The notes beneath the pieces are model-generated. The model ran no database searches and had not been told where the DNA came from. It was given only the letters and a program-made list of their open reading frames with translations. Of a stretch of DNA of 64,000 bases, positions 36,418 to 49,531 are shown one piece after another. Source of the stretch: Apoda limacodes. Taxonomy: Eukaryota; Arthropoda; Insecta; Lepidoptera; Limacodidae. Every line of letters begins with the position of its first letter. Position 1 is the stretch's first letter. Where the stretch lies: positions 13,100,001 through 13,164,000 of the forward strand of contig OX291555.1 of the NCBI GenBank assembly GCA_946406115.1, written 5' to 3'. The position numbers and the translations under genes are program-made.

Positions 36418-36798
36418 TTAAGGGAATACGATTCGGAGCGCCTCTCAGCGAGCTTCATACAAACGAATTTCTCACTTTTTTTTGACACTTACTGAGCAAA
36501 CGCCACGAAATTTTGAACACATTTTCTAGTGATAAATATTTAGGTCTGCAGTGTGCCAGTTTTTTATCATATAGTTTAAAAGTTATACAGGATTCTAGTT
36601 ATTCATATATATGGTTCAGAAAAGATTTCTAGTTAATAAAACGTTTATCAAGATTTTGAAAAAACCACAGATAAAAGTATTCGGCTTGAGATTATGACTA
36701 AGAAATTTCACAGTGATTGATCAGTAAATGTCAAAAACAAATGAGAAATTCGTTTGTATGAAGCCCGCTGCGAGGCGCCGCGAATTGTATCCTCTTAA
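36418..36798 (+). mobile_element. TTAA-flanked MITE, copy 2 (381 bp)
   Basis: Same family and orientation as 28808..29184. TTAA occurs at both ends (36418..36421 and 36795..36798), left end GGGAATACGATTCGGAGCG, right end mirrored as cgccgcgaattgtatcctc. The interior shares gcagtgtgccagttttt and aaccacagat. Confidence 0.8.
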
Positions 36799-37138
36799 AT
36801 TCAGATTTTAGCATCCTAATATATAACCACTTGCCGATTGCCGGTCAGGTTCAGTACCTGCACCATTACTAGTGTGTTGTTTTCCAGCTATTTTATTTAA
36901 CTTTTGCCTCTATTTTTTTGTCTTTTTGTCTGCATTTTCCAGCTTAGAAATAATTTCCTATTAGAGGTTCTTCCCAAAAATTCTCAACGAAACCTACTTC
37001 AGAGCACAAATAACTGCCGATTACTAATTAGGTAAAACCCAGAACTCTTCAAAACTGCTAGTTTATAGACATATACAAGGATAGAGTAGGGTCAGGTACG
37101 TACTCAGACGACGTAGAAAGGAGGGCGGTCATGACCAT

Positions 37139-37336
37139 GATATTTTATATTAAATTTTATAGTTCAAGAGTACAGGATATTAGTTATTCATACAAATGGT
37201 TTCAAAAAAGATTTCATTTTACAAGATTTTGGAAAACCACAGACATAGGTATTCGGCTTTGGATTATGACTAAGAAATTGTACAGTGTTTTGATCAATAA
37301 GCCCGCTGCGAGGCGCTGCGAATAGTATCCTCTTAA
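37139..37336 (+). mobile_element. TTAA-flanked MITE, copy 3, left half missing
   Basis: Matches the right half of copies 1 and 2 (ggattttgaaaa-like core, attcggctt, tatgactaagaaatt, cgctgcgaggcgctgcg) and ends at TTAA (37333..37336). It lies only 340 bp after copy 2 in the same orientation. Confidence 0.7.
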
Positions 37337-39439
37337 TGCTTATACATACATAATGAAATAAACTACGGAAAAACATAACTGTATAAGTGGTTAATGATTT
37401 TATGTATTTTTATGTCTCTCGTTTCGTAATATTTTTTTCTACTTAATTATGTTTACATCGATTTGTATAATTTATTCTTCTTTTTCTTGATTTTGCACAG
37501 ACTTTTTTAATTATATGGCACTCAATCAGTTTAAAATAATATTTAATAAATCAATAAATAAGGATTTCAAAAAACGATTAAAAACCCGGTAATCCCAAAA
37601 AAAATTCCGCACGCATAAAATTAACATAATCTCCGTTAACCTTTGTAAACAATAAAACTCCAGTACCGCTTTAATATTTCGAATTAGACGATTACAAGCA
37701 AAAAATTGTGTTTTTTTGCTAAATCCGACAAAAAGGTTGGAAAGAGGGGCAGTCGCTTGTGACGCCAAGGTCTGGGCACTCGGCATATCAATGAGTTGTC
37801 ACCTTCGAATGCCTTAGGTAGGACGAAGGTTTCTGTCTGTAAAAATTAAAGCATCTTATTACAGTAGGAAAGGTAGTTTTTATTAGGAAAATATTTGTTT
37901 ACTCTAGTTTTTATTTACGAAATACTTGTTTATATTGCGTCGACGGCATACAGCTGTTTACCGTGAAGAAGTTGATTTAAGAGGAAATATGCCTGCTACT
38001 TTTCTCCATAAAAACGTATTCCCTTGTGGATTTCAACATTAGGCATATCTTTTTTTTAAATATGATAGATATATACAGTCACTATATCTGCATGTTTTGC
38101 TTTTTTTAAATGTCATTCGTATAAAAAACTGAAAGAGTTCTGCAGAAGTTTAAAAATATACCTTTTTATGACATTTTTAGACGTGTTCAGTATCAATATC
38201 TAAAATATTTTTTTTAAAAACAAAACAAACTGACATAGAATATTTCATTAATTTCAGCATAAGTTTTTTGTACAATTAAGTCAAATTTGTAGGAGAAAAG
38301 AACTTAGCATAAACCATTTCATTAATTTTGCCAGCCTGTTATTATTTATCTTTGTACGAAACATTAGTGCAAATTAGCACAAAATAGATATATACAGAAC
38401 GCTCACTCCATAATAAGTGCTTTAAACCCTTCCCTCACACACATACATATATCCTGTACATCTGACCCCATGGGAATCGCAAATACAGCTTTCTTTGAAA
38501 TAACTTGAACTCGGATGCACGGGAGGTAAGAGTACAGTGGAAGTGTTTAAAGTGCTAAATATGGAGTTCTTTATTTATCTATTTCGTGCTGCTAGGCACT
38601 GGAAGTGATTATAAGGTATGTGTAGGTAGACGTTGGGGGAGCGTTTACTTTATAAAAAAGTTCTCTCGAGTCCAGCTTATCTGATACGATTCAGTTATTT
38701 ATTGATTGATTGGCTATAAGTTTTTACCCTTATCAGATGTATCTCTCACATCACCGAATGCAAGCTGCAAAGAATGTATCATAAAAAAAGAGTACAACCT
38801 ATAAGTTTTAAGCTACCCTTAATTTCCCACATATCAGTACGGCTAAGGTTATTGGCCTATGTAGTCACCTTAAATATTTTGACTCTAGACTAAGTAGTCT
38901 TAGAGTTAGCTTTCGAAAATGAAACGGGTCATTAAATTTAATTACTGACGTTGTTATTTCTTAAGTAGGTAGGTACTTACCAGTTAAAATATTGAGCGTG
39001 TGTACTGTGAGATCTAATAAAAGTTCAAGTTTACTGTGTCTTTTCATTAGTATTTAACGAGTTAAATAGTTTAATTTAACCTTTTTTTATAAACAAAGAA
39101 CGTTATATAATAAAATGTTTGGTTGGCCTAGCTCCGCGTCTTATACATTTTTACTAATCTTCAGTTCGAAGTTTTTATTTAATATAATTATTTAAATATA
39201 ACTGTAAACCTAAGAAGGAATAAAGCAGATACCGACAATTATGCATAAATCGATGCTCCTGATAATGTTCACGATTAAAACGGACATCATGTTCAAGTCC
39301 TTGTTGCGCACATACTGGAGGTTTTTGGGGATGCTACTGTTGAGTTGACGACTTACCAAGGGCAAAAGAAATAATTCTATTCTAACGCCTTGCGTTAGTA
39401 AAGTAAGAAAGTCCTGGGAGCGTTTTGAAAATTGCGTAT
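37337..39439. other. No recognisable feature
   Basis: AT-rich intronic DNA without supported genes or repeats. Confidence 0.45.
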
Positions 39440-39855
39440 CATCTTTTCGTCCGATTCTATTCTCTACTTCAATGCCTTAAAACCGAAAGTCTACCAGTAT
39501 GTGTGACTAATGATGACTTAGGGTATAAAAACGTGACCTCTAACTGTTGACCTTGTAAATAAGCTCAAAGTCCTTCAGCGAACTTTGCCAGAGCTGTGCT
39601 AGGTGTATCTTTGCCGAGAAACCAAAGTGCCAAAGAAACGACATAATGCGGCAATGGGAAGGCCACATCGATTGTTGAACTGTTAACCGATGGGAAAGCA
39701 AAGCTCTCGGGTAGCAATCACGGATTGGAAGACGCAGGGTGGCACAGATTTCACAGGCGACCTAGCTGGAGACACTGGATCAAGGGGGGCATTGTGGGAA
39801 CATGAAGAAAGCCTACGTTTAACAAAGGACGTCTACAAGCTGAGATAAGATTATG
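39440..39855 (+). mobile_element. RTE-type LINE C-terminal relic
   Basis: Decayed frames match the end of RTE proteins: LKPKVYQYV near 39475, LMMTYGIKT near 39510, VNKLKVLQRT near 39555, MRQWEGHID near 39645 and the GRRRVAQ region near 39728, then a terminal AYV*QRTSTS-like block. Numerous stops show great age. Confidence 0.6.
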
Positions 39856-40012
39856 CTCCTGTGTATACCAGCGAGTAAAGAAAGTCAAGCCAGCACGTCC
39901 AGCAGGCATTATGAACTGGCTAAAGGGGAACGCAAATCTAAGCTACTTCATACCGCAACCCCTTTGTTGCTGTTCAACGGCTGAGTTGATTTACTTTTAG
40001 ATTCTTTAACAC

Positions 40013-40455
40013 TTAAGGTAGGTACACAATGGGCCATGCTAGCCCACGAAAGACTATCGTTATTGTGTACAGGTGTTACTGGCGTTCAAAGGTCAGGAAT
40101 GGCCTATTCTTGTGAGAAATGGTGATACTAACTGTCCAGTCGCCACGATACACGTCTGAGGAATCGTGGCACACCATGGCTTGCTTGTTTACAAAATGGC
40201 ACAATGGCCTGTCATTAAATTAGTCTTGCACGTTGACTGTGAATAGATTTCTGTATATTACAGAGAAATGTGTCGAGGACAAAGAAGAAATTTTCAAATT
40301 TATCGAATTATATTAACAGTAACAGTATTAACGTCAAACTTCCATCGATCGCCATGCATAGTGGCGTGGCTTTCTTGTGAACCCGTCTTAATCTATCGTG
40401 CGTGGCGCATGGTTGAGCGTGGGCCAGCATGGTCCATCGTGTACTGGAACCTTAA
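40013..40455. mobile_element. TTAA-flanked MITE, a second family (443 bp)
   Basis: TTAA at 40013..40016 and 40452..40455 is followed inward by matching AAGGT and, a few bases later, GTACACRATGGRCCATGC then TRGCCCACG on both ends in inverted orientation. There is no open frame of note. It is distinct in sequence from the 28.8/36.4/37.1-kb family. Confidence 0.7.
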
Positions 40456-41089
40456 CCAACATAGTATATTTTTAATATTTTAAACATCACGTATCTTATT
40501 AAACATCTAAAAATAGTGTATAAGTTGCATGCACCCGTTAGTGGCGTAGCGTTGGCCAATCCACGTAACTGTTACTTTCGGACGCGCTCGCTCGGAAGGT
40601 TTTTTAGAGAGTGTGCAATAACCGTGAAATATGATGAAGCCGCGTAATGAACGCAAAACACTCACTTGTTATCTCCTAGACTTTTTAGTGTTCCGTAACT
40701 AGTTTGGCAAAACGGAACGCTTTTACGACCATCTATCTTGTTTATTTTATGTGCCCAGATAGTTTTTATTTTCTGGGTCATGGCTTAGCGTGTGTTATGT
40801 TATGTTACTGGTTACTTACGTCCCTAATCAAACTCAAAGTATTTTTTATTCAAGTAAACTTTTTAACAGCACTTTTAAATCGTTTATTTAACTATAGTTT
40901 GTACGTTAATTTTATAGACTATACCGCTGGTTCACATTATTTTACTACCGAGAAGAGCCAGAACGTCCAACTTCATATTAAAAATAATACAATATAGTCC
41001 TACTATCACTATTAAGGCACCGGCCTACCCTCACCCTTGGGCAAGTTTGCGCCTATAGACTACCACGCGGACTCAGTGCATTGTAGCGG
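40456..41089. other. No recognisable feature
   Basis: A 97-codon plus-strand frame (40704..40997) is AT-rich, hydrophobic by composition and unsupported by splice sites or motifs; treated as chance. Confidence 0.4.
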
Positions 41090-41290
41090 ACTTCACATAC
41101 GTGTTTCGAATCTCTTTTCAAAAGTATGCAAGTTTCCTATCGATGTAGTTACCTTTACTGAAAAACCAGTGGTGTAAATGAATGTACTGGGAAAATCAGA
41201 ATAATACTGTAAATGCTGGGTTCTTAGCTCATCCCTTAGATGAAGATTGAGACGCCGAAACCGCTGGGCTAGCAGCTTGCCTTTACGTAA
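41090..41290 (-). repeat. SINE tail, minus strand
   Basis: The minus strand reads from a degenerate tRNA-like head (agcccagcggtttcgg) through ccactggtttttcagtaaagg to ataggaaacttgcata, matching 29756..30060 in order but more diverged. Confidence 0.5.
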
Positions 41291-41469
41291 AAATGTATAT
41301 TAACATTTGTCTGTATATTTTATGGTTCTACAGCCTAAACTCATGCGCAATAACATTGAAATTTGGTAATTTATGGTAGACCAGCTTTTTTCCGGGATTC
41401 CCCTGCGCCTAATTTAGTAACCACCGTGGGATTCTTATCCATTGATTTACTGGGATAAGAACTATTTTG

Positions 41470-41790
41470 TATCATTTTGTACTTCTCTTACCGACCGATA
41501 TTATATATAATAGGTACTTAAATCGAAATCGCAAAAAATTGCCTTTTTTAATTTTTGAGACCTGGAGAAGTTTTCCAAAAGTTTTAGAGTGATGTGTGTG
41601 TTTGTGTGTATGTATGTAGATTGGCTTTTTTGCTTCTAGATATCTCAAGAACCAATCTACCAATTTGTTTGGTGGCCACATCAATCGATACGCCATGTCA
41701 TTACTTAGATCTAAAAAGAGTTTTTGCAAGAGTACCAGTGCAAGAGCATTTAAAAAGAATTTGAGCAAATCGGTCCAGCGGTTAGTTTTT
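41470..41790. repeat. Probable dispersed repeat with a GT-rich tract
   Basis: Contains tgtgtgtgtttgtgtgtatg (41591..41612), then tatctcaagaaccaatc and atcggtccagcggttag, phrases typical of the repeats in this genome type. The boundaries are not clear. Confidence 0.35.
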
Positions 41791-42014
41791 TATCGCTAAA
41801 AAACTGTTTTTAAAGGTACTTGCTACCGAAAAAATTTTTGTTTCTCAAGCTACCAGGGATAGCAAAAAATTAAATCATCCGTAGCATCATTACGACGTGA
41901 AAAATGCTTCACTCCCCTATGTTTCGTTGCAACGCAAATGAATAGTGCTTTTTTTCTTCGAATTGACTTGACAAATATAGATAATTCGAACTTAAAACGC
42001 TTTAAATCAAAACA

Positions 42015-42250
42015 ATACTAGCTGTCCCGGCGAACGTTGTTCCGCTGCCGTCCCTCTGTACCCGGCGAAAGTTGGTTTTTACCTATAGTGCCCGAGTCCG
42101 GCTCGCACTTGACATATCGAGATAAAAACTATCCTATCTTTTAAGTTGGATCAAATAACAGATATTTACGAAGTTTGATCAAAATCGGTTCAGTAGTTTA
42201 GGAGTCCATTGAGGACAAACATTGTGACACGAGATTTATATATATTAAGA
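42015..42250 (+). mobile_element. Lep1/Helitron-like repeat
   Basis: Starts actagctgtcccggcgaac, contains aaaactatcctatc, a caaaatcggttcagtagttta block and ends near tttatatatattaagat. A hairpin-tail fragment (cgagtccggctcgcacttg) is embedded at 42088..42106. Confidence 0.55.
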
Positions 42251-43359
42251 TGTTACTCAGGAATACTGTACCTTTGTCTAAGTTTAAGAATTTTTAGAAT
42301 CGGTTCAGTGGTTGCAGAAATTAGAAACATAAAAACTAACAACTTTAGTAATAGTTTAAATTACGCAACAAGTGAAAAAATATTGTGGATTTTATGCCTC
42401 GACGCGGAGTTTTTTTTTTCTATTATATTCTGAATAGCTAGCTTCATTGAGACATTGAGACACGTTGAAGCTTCTAAAAGTTCGCGTCTGACGGTCGTGG
42501 CCCAGTTATTATTAAGGTTTGTAACCAAAGGGTGTCCACGGGACCCTAATAAAGCCTACGCTGCCCTCTCTACCTAAGGTATGATGCTGAAATCGTCACA
42601 GAATATGTTATGTTATAATAATATATAATAACGCCAAATTACTCGATAAAAAATAAAAAAAAACAAATAGTAAAGATTAAGGACGGATACAAACAAATGG
42701 CATATTTTTTTTTTATTTTTTTTTTGTTGTTAAACGGTAATACATATGTAGATAGATAGATATATTCTCTCTTGCACACCAAATATAAAAAAAATTGCAA
42801 GTATACTTAATAACTGAACATACAGTATACAAAGATGATGTCTTTTCGCTTATTAAGTAATCTCTGCCAGACCACCTTTTCGTGAACAGAAAATGAAAAT
42901 AGAGAAAAGGTGGTGATGCATAAAAAATAATGTTTACAAAACAAACATGATATTTTAAATTATAGTTAATAGTCAAGTAAAGTAAATACTACTATAGTAT
43001 ATAATTATATAAATACAAACTATATATACAATTATATAAATACATATATATTATTTTACTGTTGTTTTTTTTTCTTTTTCTTATATTGTTAAGTTTCAGT
43101 TAGCACATTCTACTCAAAATTTTATAAAGTCTTCTCTACCCAAAGGTTGTTTGGAAGAGATCGCTCATTAGCGATAAGACAGCCAATTTGTTATTTCTTT
43201 TATTGTTTTAAATTGTTTTGTTTTCTATATGCGCAATAAAGTATATTAAAAAAAATATATATTAAACACGTTACGATATTCATACATATGTTATATATAA
43301 TACATATTTACATACGAGTATATTAGCTAAGATACTTACAATTGCACAAAATCACTGAA
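42251..43359. other. AT-rich DNA with simple repeats
   Basis: Poly-T and poly-A runs and, at about 43003-43055, a roughly 30-bp near-duplicate of acaattatataaata. No gene. Confidence 0.5.
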
Positions 43360-45051
43360 ATAAAATTGAGCTTTTTTTTATATATAACGGTAATTTATTC
43401 CACAGTTTTATTGCATGTACGGTAAATTTGCATAAAATTTGTACCATGGGTTGGTAATTTAAGGAGAAGATGAGTGGAAGGGCGGATGTGGGGATAAGAA
43501 ATGCGTATAAATTAAAATTGCTGCTTTAAGTATAGAGGAGATGACGTATTGAACAAAATGCTGTAGAGGAGACAAAGAATATAAATATTCCGGCGAGTGC
43601 GAATCGGAGGCCACTTGAGCTGATGTCGAAAATTGGAAACATGATCATATTAAGTCCAAATATGAAACGTATACAAAAGTTTTGAAGACGCTCAAGTTTA
43701 TTTAATTGGTCCTCAGATATAAAATAGCAGGCGTCAGCATAATCGAGAATAGAATGAAGCAATATCTGCGCAAGTGCAATTTTGGTTGAATTGGGAAAAA
43801 AAATATGTAAACGTTGTAAAGAATAGAATCTAGAATATGCGGTGCCCAAGTAAAAAAGTAATTAAAATCAATAATAATTCCCAATTTTTTACTGATTCAC
43901 TGATAGAAATGTGGTTACCTACTATCGAGCTGAAAAGGGGGTAGTTGATGCAATTTTACTCTAGATATAAGCTTAGGGCCCACAATGATAACTTGGGTCT
44001 TAGCAGGGTTAATTTTAGGACCGTTCATTCATTTACAAGATTTAAATTGGAGTTAATAGTATCAATAGCTTAACCAAGGTTATCGAGTGAGGCGTGAGTA
44101 TTGATTTAAAAAACGTCTGCATACAAGTGGTAGAGAGCAGGGATTCCGTGTGAAATATTATTAATGTAAATAGCATAAAGTAGTGGAGACAAGACGCCAC
44201 CTTGAAGTATGGCAAGGATATCGCACCAAGACTAGAACGTATCCTCAACTTGGATACGTAGCTGGCATTCATGCAAATAACTCGAAACAATTTCCGCTGG
44301 AGATATGTCAAGATAACGTAATTTAGCAAGTAAATATCAAACTCGATTGTGTTAAACGCATTACTGAAATCCAGTAATGACAGAACAGTCAGTTCTGTAC
44401 ACTCCATACTGAGACAAATATCATCAGTAATCTTTGCAAGAGCAGTAGCCGTACTATGACCAGGTCGGAAACCGGATTGAAAAGGATTAAGGAGACAATT
44501 TAATGTGAACAAGTGACTGAGCTGTTGATGGACCAGTCGTTCTAAGAATTTGAACAGGAAGGAAAGGATTGATTTGGTACGGTAATCAGAAAATGACGCA
44601 GGATTGGCTTTTTTAGGTAATGGGATTACATGTGCTAATTTCCATATGTCAGGAAACTTACCAGATGTGATTGATGAATTTAGGATGTGAGTAATAATAG
44701 GAGAAATAATATCAAGGTCAGGAATGATCATATTACGGCTAATGCAGTCATTTCTGACATCACTTGATGCAATGGATAATATGTTCTTCCTAACACCATA
44801 GACAGAAAATTAACTGAAGGTAAAAGGATAGTAATAAGAGTTGAGATCATTGAAAGATTAATAAGTTTGTCTTTTTTGTCAGCTTCAATAACAAAAGTAG
44901 CTGAGAAATGTTGATGAAGAAGATTAATATTGAATTTCATGCAAGTTTCCTCTAGACGAGCTTTCCTAACTCCTAATGATTTCAAAAATTTCCAGACTCT
45001 GACCGAATCGTCATTCTCCACTACTCCATTATCTTCTGTATTCGTTAACAA
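43360..45051 (-). mobile_element. Jockey/CR1-type LINE, decayed (reverse transcriptase)
   Basis: In minus-strand order: a pre-RT linker (45051..44728); the RT fingers and palm (44731..44042) with WKLAHVIPLPKKANP, NPFQSGFRPGHST and motif A as DFSNAFNTI; then the motif C region near 44112..44123 reading LYADV instead of LYADD; and the C-terminal SILDYADACYF and LERLQNFCIRFIFGL block (43780..43640). Frameshifts separate the pieces. Loss of the second catalytic Asp and the broken frame make it inactive. It is a different family from the 34-kb LINEs. Confidence 0.8.
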
Positions 45052-46715
45052 TCCTATTAGAAAAGTATCTCAAAATACTTTGGCTGCTTCATTTTCTAAC
45101 ATTTTCAAGGTTGACTACTTTGTAGTAAAAAAAATAAAGAAGTCTTAAGTGGGTTATTTGGTTTCGACCATTTATTTTACCATTATGTTATGACATAATC
45201 TAGAGTTAGTAACAAAAACCGCACTTAAGTCACTTACAGATTGTTTTGGTAGACAACACCACCGGTTCGTTAACTAATTTCCGGTTATTCTTACCGATTC
45301 GATAGACTTTATTTGTAGTGTCGAAATTTCGTGTATTAGGTATTGTTTTTTTGATAGTTTGACCTATAAAATTATACGAAGAATATGAGATGTTTTATTC
45401 CATAACCTCTAAATAACGCCCACACCCCCAAAAAACCCACGTTTAAAATTTAATTGTGAGTAGTGAAGTGTAAAATACCAGCCTTGTATGACCAACTCAG
45501 GAAAACTTAGGTGTTCAGAATAATTTCTAATTCTGATCAGAATAAAGTGTCCTAAGTTTATTTATTTATCGTTTCAGCTATGTATGTGTCAATCTTGGCA
45601 TTTAAAAATATTCAAAATATGCACAGAAATGATTCCGCAGGATTCCTTGATCGACGTAAAAATCTCAAATGCTTTTGCCACTGCTAGGCCCATAAACTAT
45701 GTGGAAAATCGTATAAACACTCTTTTGCATCCATACTTTTAATATTAAAAATGTGGATGAGAGTTTGTTTGTTTTGCTTCCCTTAAAGTCATAATGTAGA
45801 ATATAATTAAGTCAGAATTTAGCACAAGGATAAATAAAAAAACGGAGAAGAACAAAGGTTATTTTTAACTCGAATTTTTTATACAACCAATAATGTAGCA
45901 AACACGCTGACAGCCCGGCTTGTGTTAGTGCTTCTTACAAAAACTACTGATTGATATCTTGGGGTTAATTATAATATCAAAGCCCCATTTCATCCAAATA
46001 CGTGTATTATCCAGAGATTTGTATTTTATTTGGGACGTAAAATCATTACACAATAAAATAGGTCATACAGAATAGAGAAACATTACACCGAGTAATATTA
46101 GGTACATAATTTACGATAATGGCGACATATCCATAGATTAGTACGTAGATGTTACAAAAAATAAAGAAAACACAAAAAAGAATTTTCGCGCATTTAGTAA
46201 GATAAATAAAAAGGTAGATAGATAAAGAGATATATTATGCATAATGTGAGTCACCGAAGTCGCGAGCCAAAATTTAGGACGCGGAAAAATACAGTAGCCT
46301 TTACAACTTGGTCACACAATTCTATTGAAGATTTTGAACAAAATGAGGCACTTACCTAACTTATCACAAAAAGCTAACCCGGCACATCGTCTAGTCGTAA
46401 AACGGCGACGAAATTAATTTCCTTGTCGTCGAACCCCACGCGGTATTAGATCATAATTTTTTTATCTAAAAGAAATATAACAGTACATGTCTGCCTGTTG
46501 AGCAAATTTAAAAGTTTGAATTACAACACGATTTGCTGATTAAAAAATAAATAGGAATTTGTTTAGAATTTAAGACTTTTTTCTTTAAAAATATTGCAAC
46601 GATGCCATGCTTTGGTGGCATTTACGAGTATTCTGTGTTACTTTTTTTTATTTTAGGTCCGGTATGAATGTCAGTCACGTGTATATCTAATATATTGTTA
46701 CGTTTATTTATCTAA
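45052..46715. other. No recognisable feature
   Basis: AT-rich intronic DNA. No supported gene or repeat. Confidence 0.45.
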
Positions 46716-46987
46716 CATATATGTCACAGTCAAAGGCAAAAATACGTCAAACCGGAGGGTTGACTAGTCAAAGCCCGGTTCATACAAACTATAACTCGAC
46801 ATACCTATAAGAGATATAATGTTAATGAAATAACTATTCTTGCATAACCTAAAACAATAACGTATCGGAACTAAAACATTTTTTTATGACTAGTTATAGT
46901 TTATATAAATCCGGATTTGACTAGTTAATCCGTGAGGATTTTGGAACCTGAATTTGACGGGTTTCGGCCTTTGACCTCAACATATAT
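46716..46987. mobile_element. Foldback MITE 1 (about 270 bp)
   Basis: The two halves are inverted copies: left catatatgtcac, gtcaaaggc, ttgactagtcaaa, acaaactataact; right the complements in mirrored order. Arms are about 85-100 bp with indels. There is no coding capacity. Confidence 0.65.
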
Positions 46988-46991
46988 CTAA

Positions 46992-47243
46992 GGTCCTATA
47001 GTCCCATATAGAGAAAAAAGGTGTAAGTCGAAAATCAGTTATTTTGAGTTATATTGACAATTTTAATTAAAAATATAAATATTGATGTAAAAGAATAATA
47101 TGTTTTTACGCTACCAACTTTTCTTTTTTTGGAAAAAGAATATATTATTTTACAACAATGTATGCAGTTTTTTCTGATTTAAATTGTCTATACTTATAAC
47201 TCAAAATCACAAAATTTTGACTTATCCCTTTCACTAGGACCCT
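46992..47243. mobile_element. Foldback MITE 2 (about 250 bp), abutting MITE 1
   Basis: The left end GGTCCTATAG and the following gtgtaagtcgaaaat...ttttgagttata...gacaattt are mirrored on the right (aaattgtc, tataactcaaaat, attttgactta, CTAGGACC). Only 4 bases separate it from the preceding foldback element. Confidence 0.6.
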
Positions 47244-49009
47244 ACATATACACCTAGTTCTTAATTTTTTTGTAGTTAAAAGTTTATTTTACACATAAAA
47301 ACATAATTATTTGTATATTAAGTTTTATTATATAAATGTTATTAATTAATGTGACATTTCGCTGAATGGTATCCTTAGATCTACTACCCAATATTTCTAG
47401 TAGGTATGCGTAAGATAATATCTCAGCCATCTATTATTTTTTATAGTTTTTCGTTTTTTATACACAAAAACTTTCGACAATCCTTGTATATCCTACCAAT
47501 TTACTGCTTCCTTCCTTAAACAATATTTTTTGTGTCCGCAAAAATATTAAAGTCTAATAAATAAGAAATTGTAAGTATATTAATAGTATTAAAAGCAAAA
47601 AAATATTTTATAAATGTTAACTATCAAAGTGTAATATAAGGGACCCGGTGATAAATACATCTGATTTAATCTATGTTACGTTTGCTTAAAATATATTTTT
47701 TTTTGTAAATATTTCCATTGCACTGTTCCCTCTAAAATGCGGCAGGAAATGTATTAAGATTAAATTCTAATAACTAGGACTCTAGCTACTTCAATTTATT
47801 TTTCTACCGGAATCCTAGAATTTAATTACGAGCCTGGATTAGGATGGGCCTGTAAGTAACTGACAAAACCTGGATCTAGTAACCTTATCTGGTAAGTGCC
47901 AGTTTCAGAATCACTTAAATCTGGTAGGTTGATTATTTATTATATAACACACATTATTAACTTTTTTGAGTAAACAAATATGGGTTAGTAACTTCTTAAA
48001 TACTACATAGTTTTCCAAGTATCTCTTCTATAGTTTTTACCAAAATTACCTAATCACACAAAACGTGATGCGACAACTAGCAAACAGACTTTCGCATATA
48101 TAATATTAGCTGGAACGTGTGATAGTGTAGGTTAAACTTGTATCTATTTATCAAAAAGAGGTTAAGTGTGGGAGCAGAAGGTCAGGCGAAAGCAGAGGAC
48201 TCGCGGCGACGACACGTAGTGATGTGACAGCTGGTTACATTAATCTGTGCTGTGTTTTCCAATAAAAAAATAAATAAAAGTTAACAGGCAATTAGTGTTG
48301 CGGGGTATGCGTTTAGTTATGATTGTTCATTAACGTTAAATATATTAATTCTACTAATATTATAAATGATTATGTTTGTTAATATTAAGCTCAGTGTTGT
48401 AGATAGCAATTTAATTCTCTTAAAAGTTCCCTTTTTTATTAAGTCTAAATTCGGTATGGGATACTTCCAAAAATAAAATAATGCATGAAATGACGTGACG
48501 GTCAGATAATTTAAAAAATGATGTTTCTTTTTACTTAGTTCAGGGACAGGGACGCATAGTACAGATCCTTGTCTCCAACATAGACTATAAACTGTAATCC
48601 ATTAGAGTAAGAGCAGGCTATTCTTTTGAGCTGATGAAACCTGGAAAATTGTCATAGCACCAAAGTTGAGCATTTAAGGCCCTGTGAACTGGGGCGAAGT
48701 CTTTTTGTAATATGCATGAATTGTTACCGAAGTCTAACAAGAAACCCTTATCGTATCGCGATGTCTATCGTTCATCCATTCGTCCTTATGTCACAGCTAT
48801 TTTACTCAGAGACAAATAACTACAAAAAGAAAATTTGGCAAACATATAGGTAATAATATCCGCTACAAAAAGAAATATAAATATTTTGAAAAAGAATCAA
48901 GGAAAATTGGGAATGATAAATTAATAATTAAATTAAACAATAATATATGTTTTAATTTAGAAAATAATGTAGTAACCCATCGAGTTTGTCGTTAAATATG
49001 TAAAACCAG
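47244..49009. other. No gene recognised
   Basis: AT-rich. Fragments such as cgcatatataatattag (48095) and ctactaatattataaatg (48351) are Lep1-like ends without bodies. Confidence 0.45.
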
Positions 49010-49531
49010 CGGCTTCGCCCGCCCTAAATTTCGTTACCCTCCTCCTCAATTATAGAAAAAAAAACAAACAATCATATCTTTCCGCTTTAATGGAATAATA
49101 CATTCGTGTCTGTGAAACCATGAAAATACACATACAAAATTTCAACCCAATTTGTCAAGTCATTTAATATTTGACATACCAACAGCAGCGCCACCTACCG
49201 AGTCCAATTTTATTTTTAAATCATCTAAAAAACCATCGAAATACCCATATAAAATTTCAACCCAATAGGTTCAGCCGTTTAGAAGTTATGTGAAAAAGGA
49301 AGTAATTACGTAATTAAGTAATAATGAATGTACGGAAGGATAATTCTTACTACCCGTTGTCCTATTACCCGTTTTCCCGTAGGAATGAAGCATTTTCCCG
49401 CGGTAGTAGCAAGTAGTCTATGTTCATCAGGGATAATGTCGTTTTTCAAATCGGTCCAGTAGTTTCGGAGCCTATTCAATACAAACAAACAAACAATCAA
49501 ATCTTTCCTCTTTATAATATTAGTATAGATA
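49010..49531 (+). mobile_element. Lep1/Helitron-like repeat
   Basis: Starts aaaccagcggcttcgcccgc and ends ctttataatattagtatag. It includes internal aatttcaacccaa duplications (49138 and 49254), ggttcagccgtttagaag and atcggtccagtagtttcgg. Confidence 0.6.
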
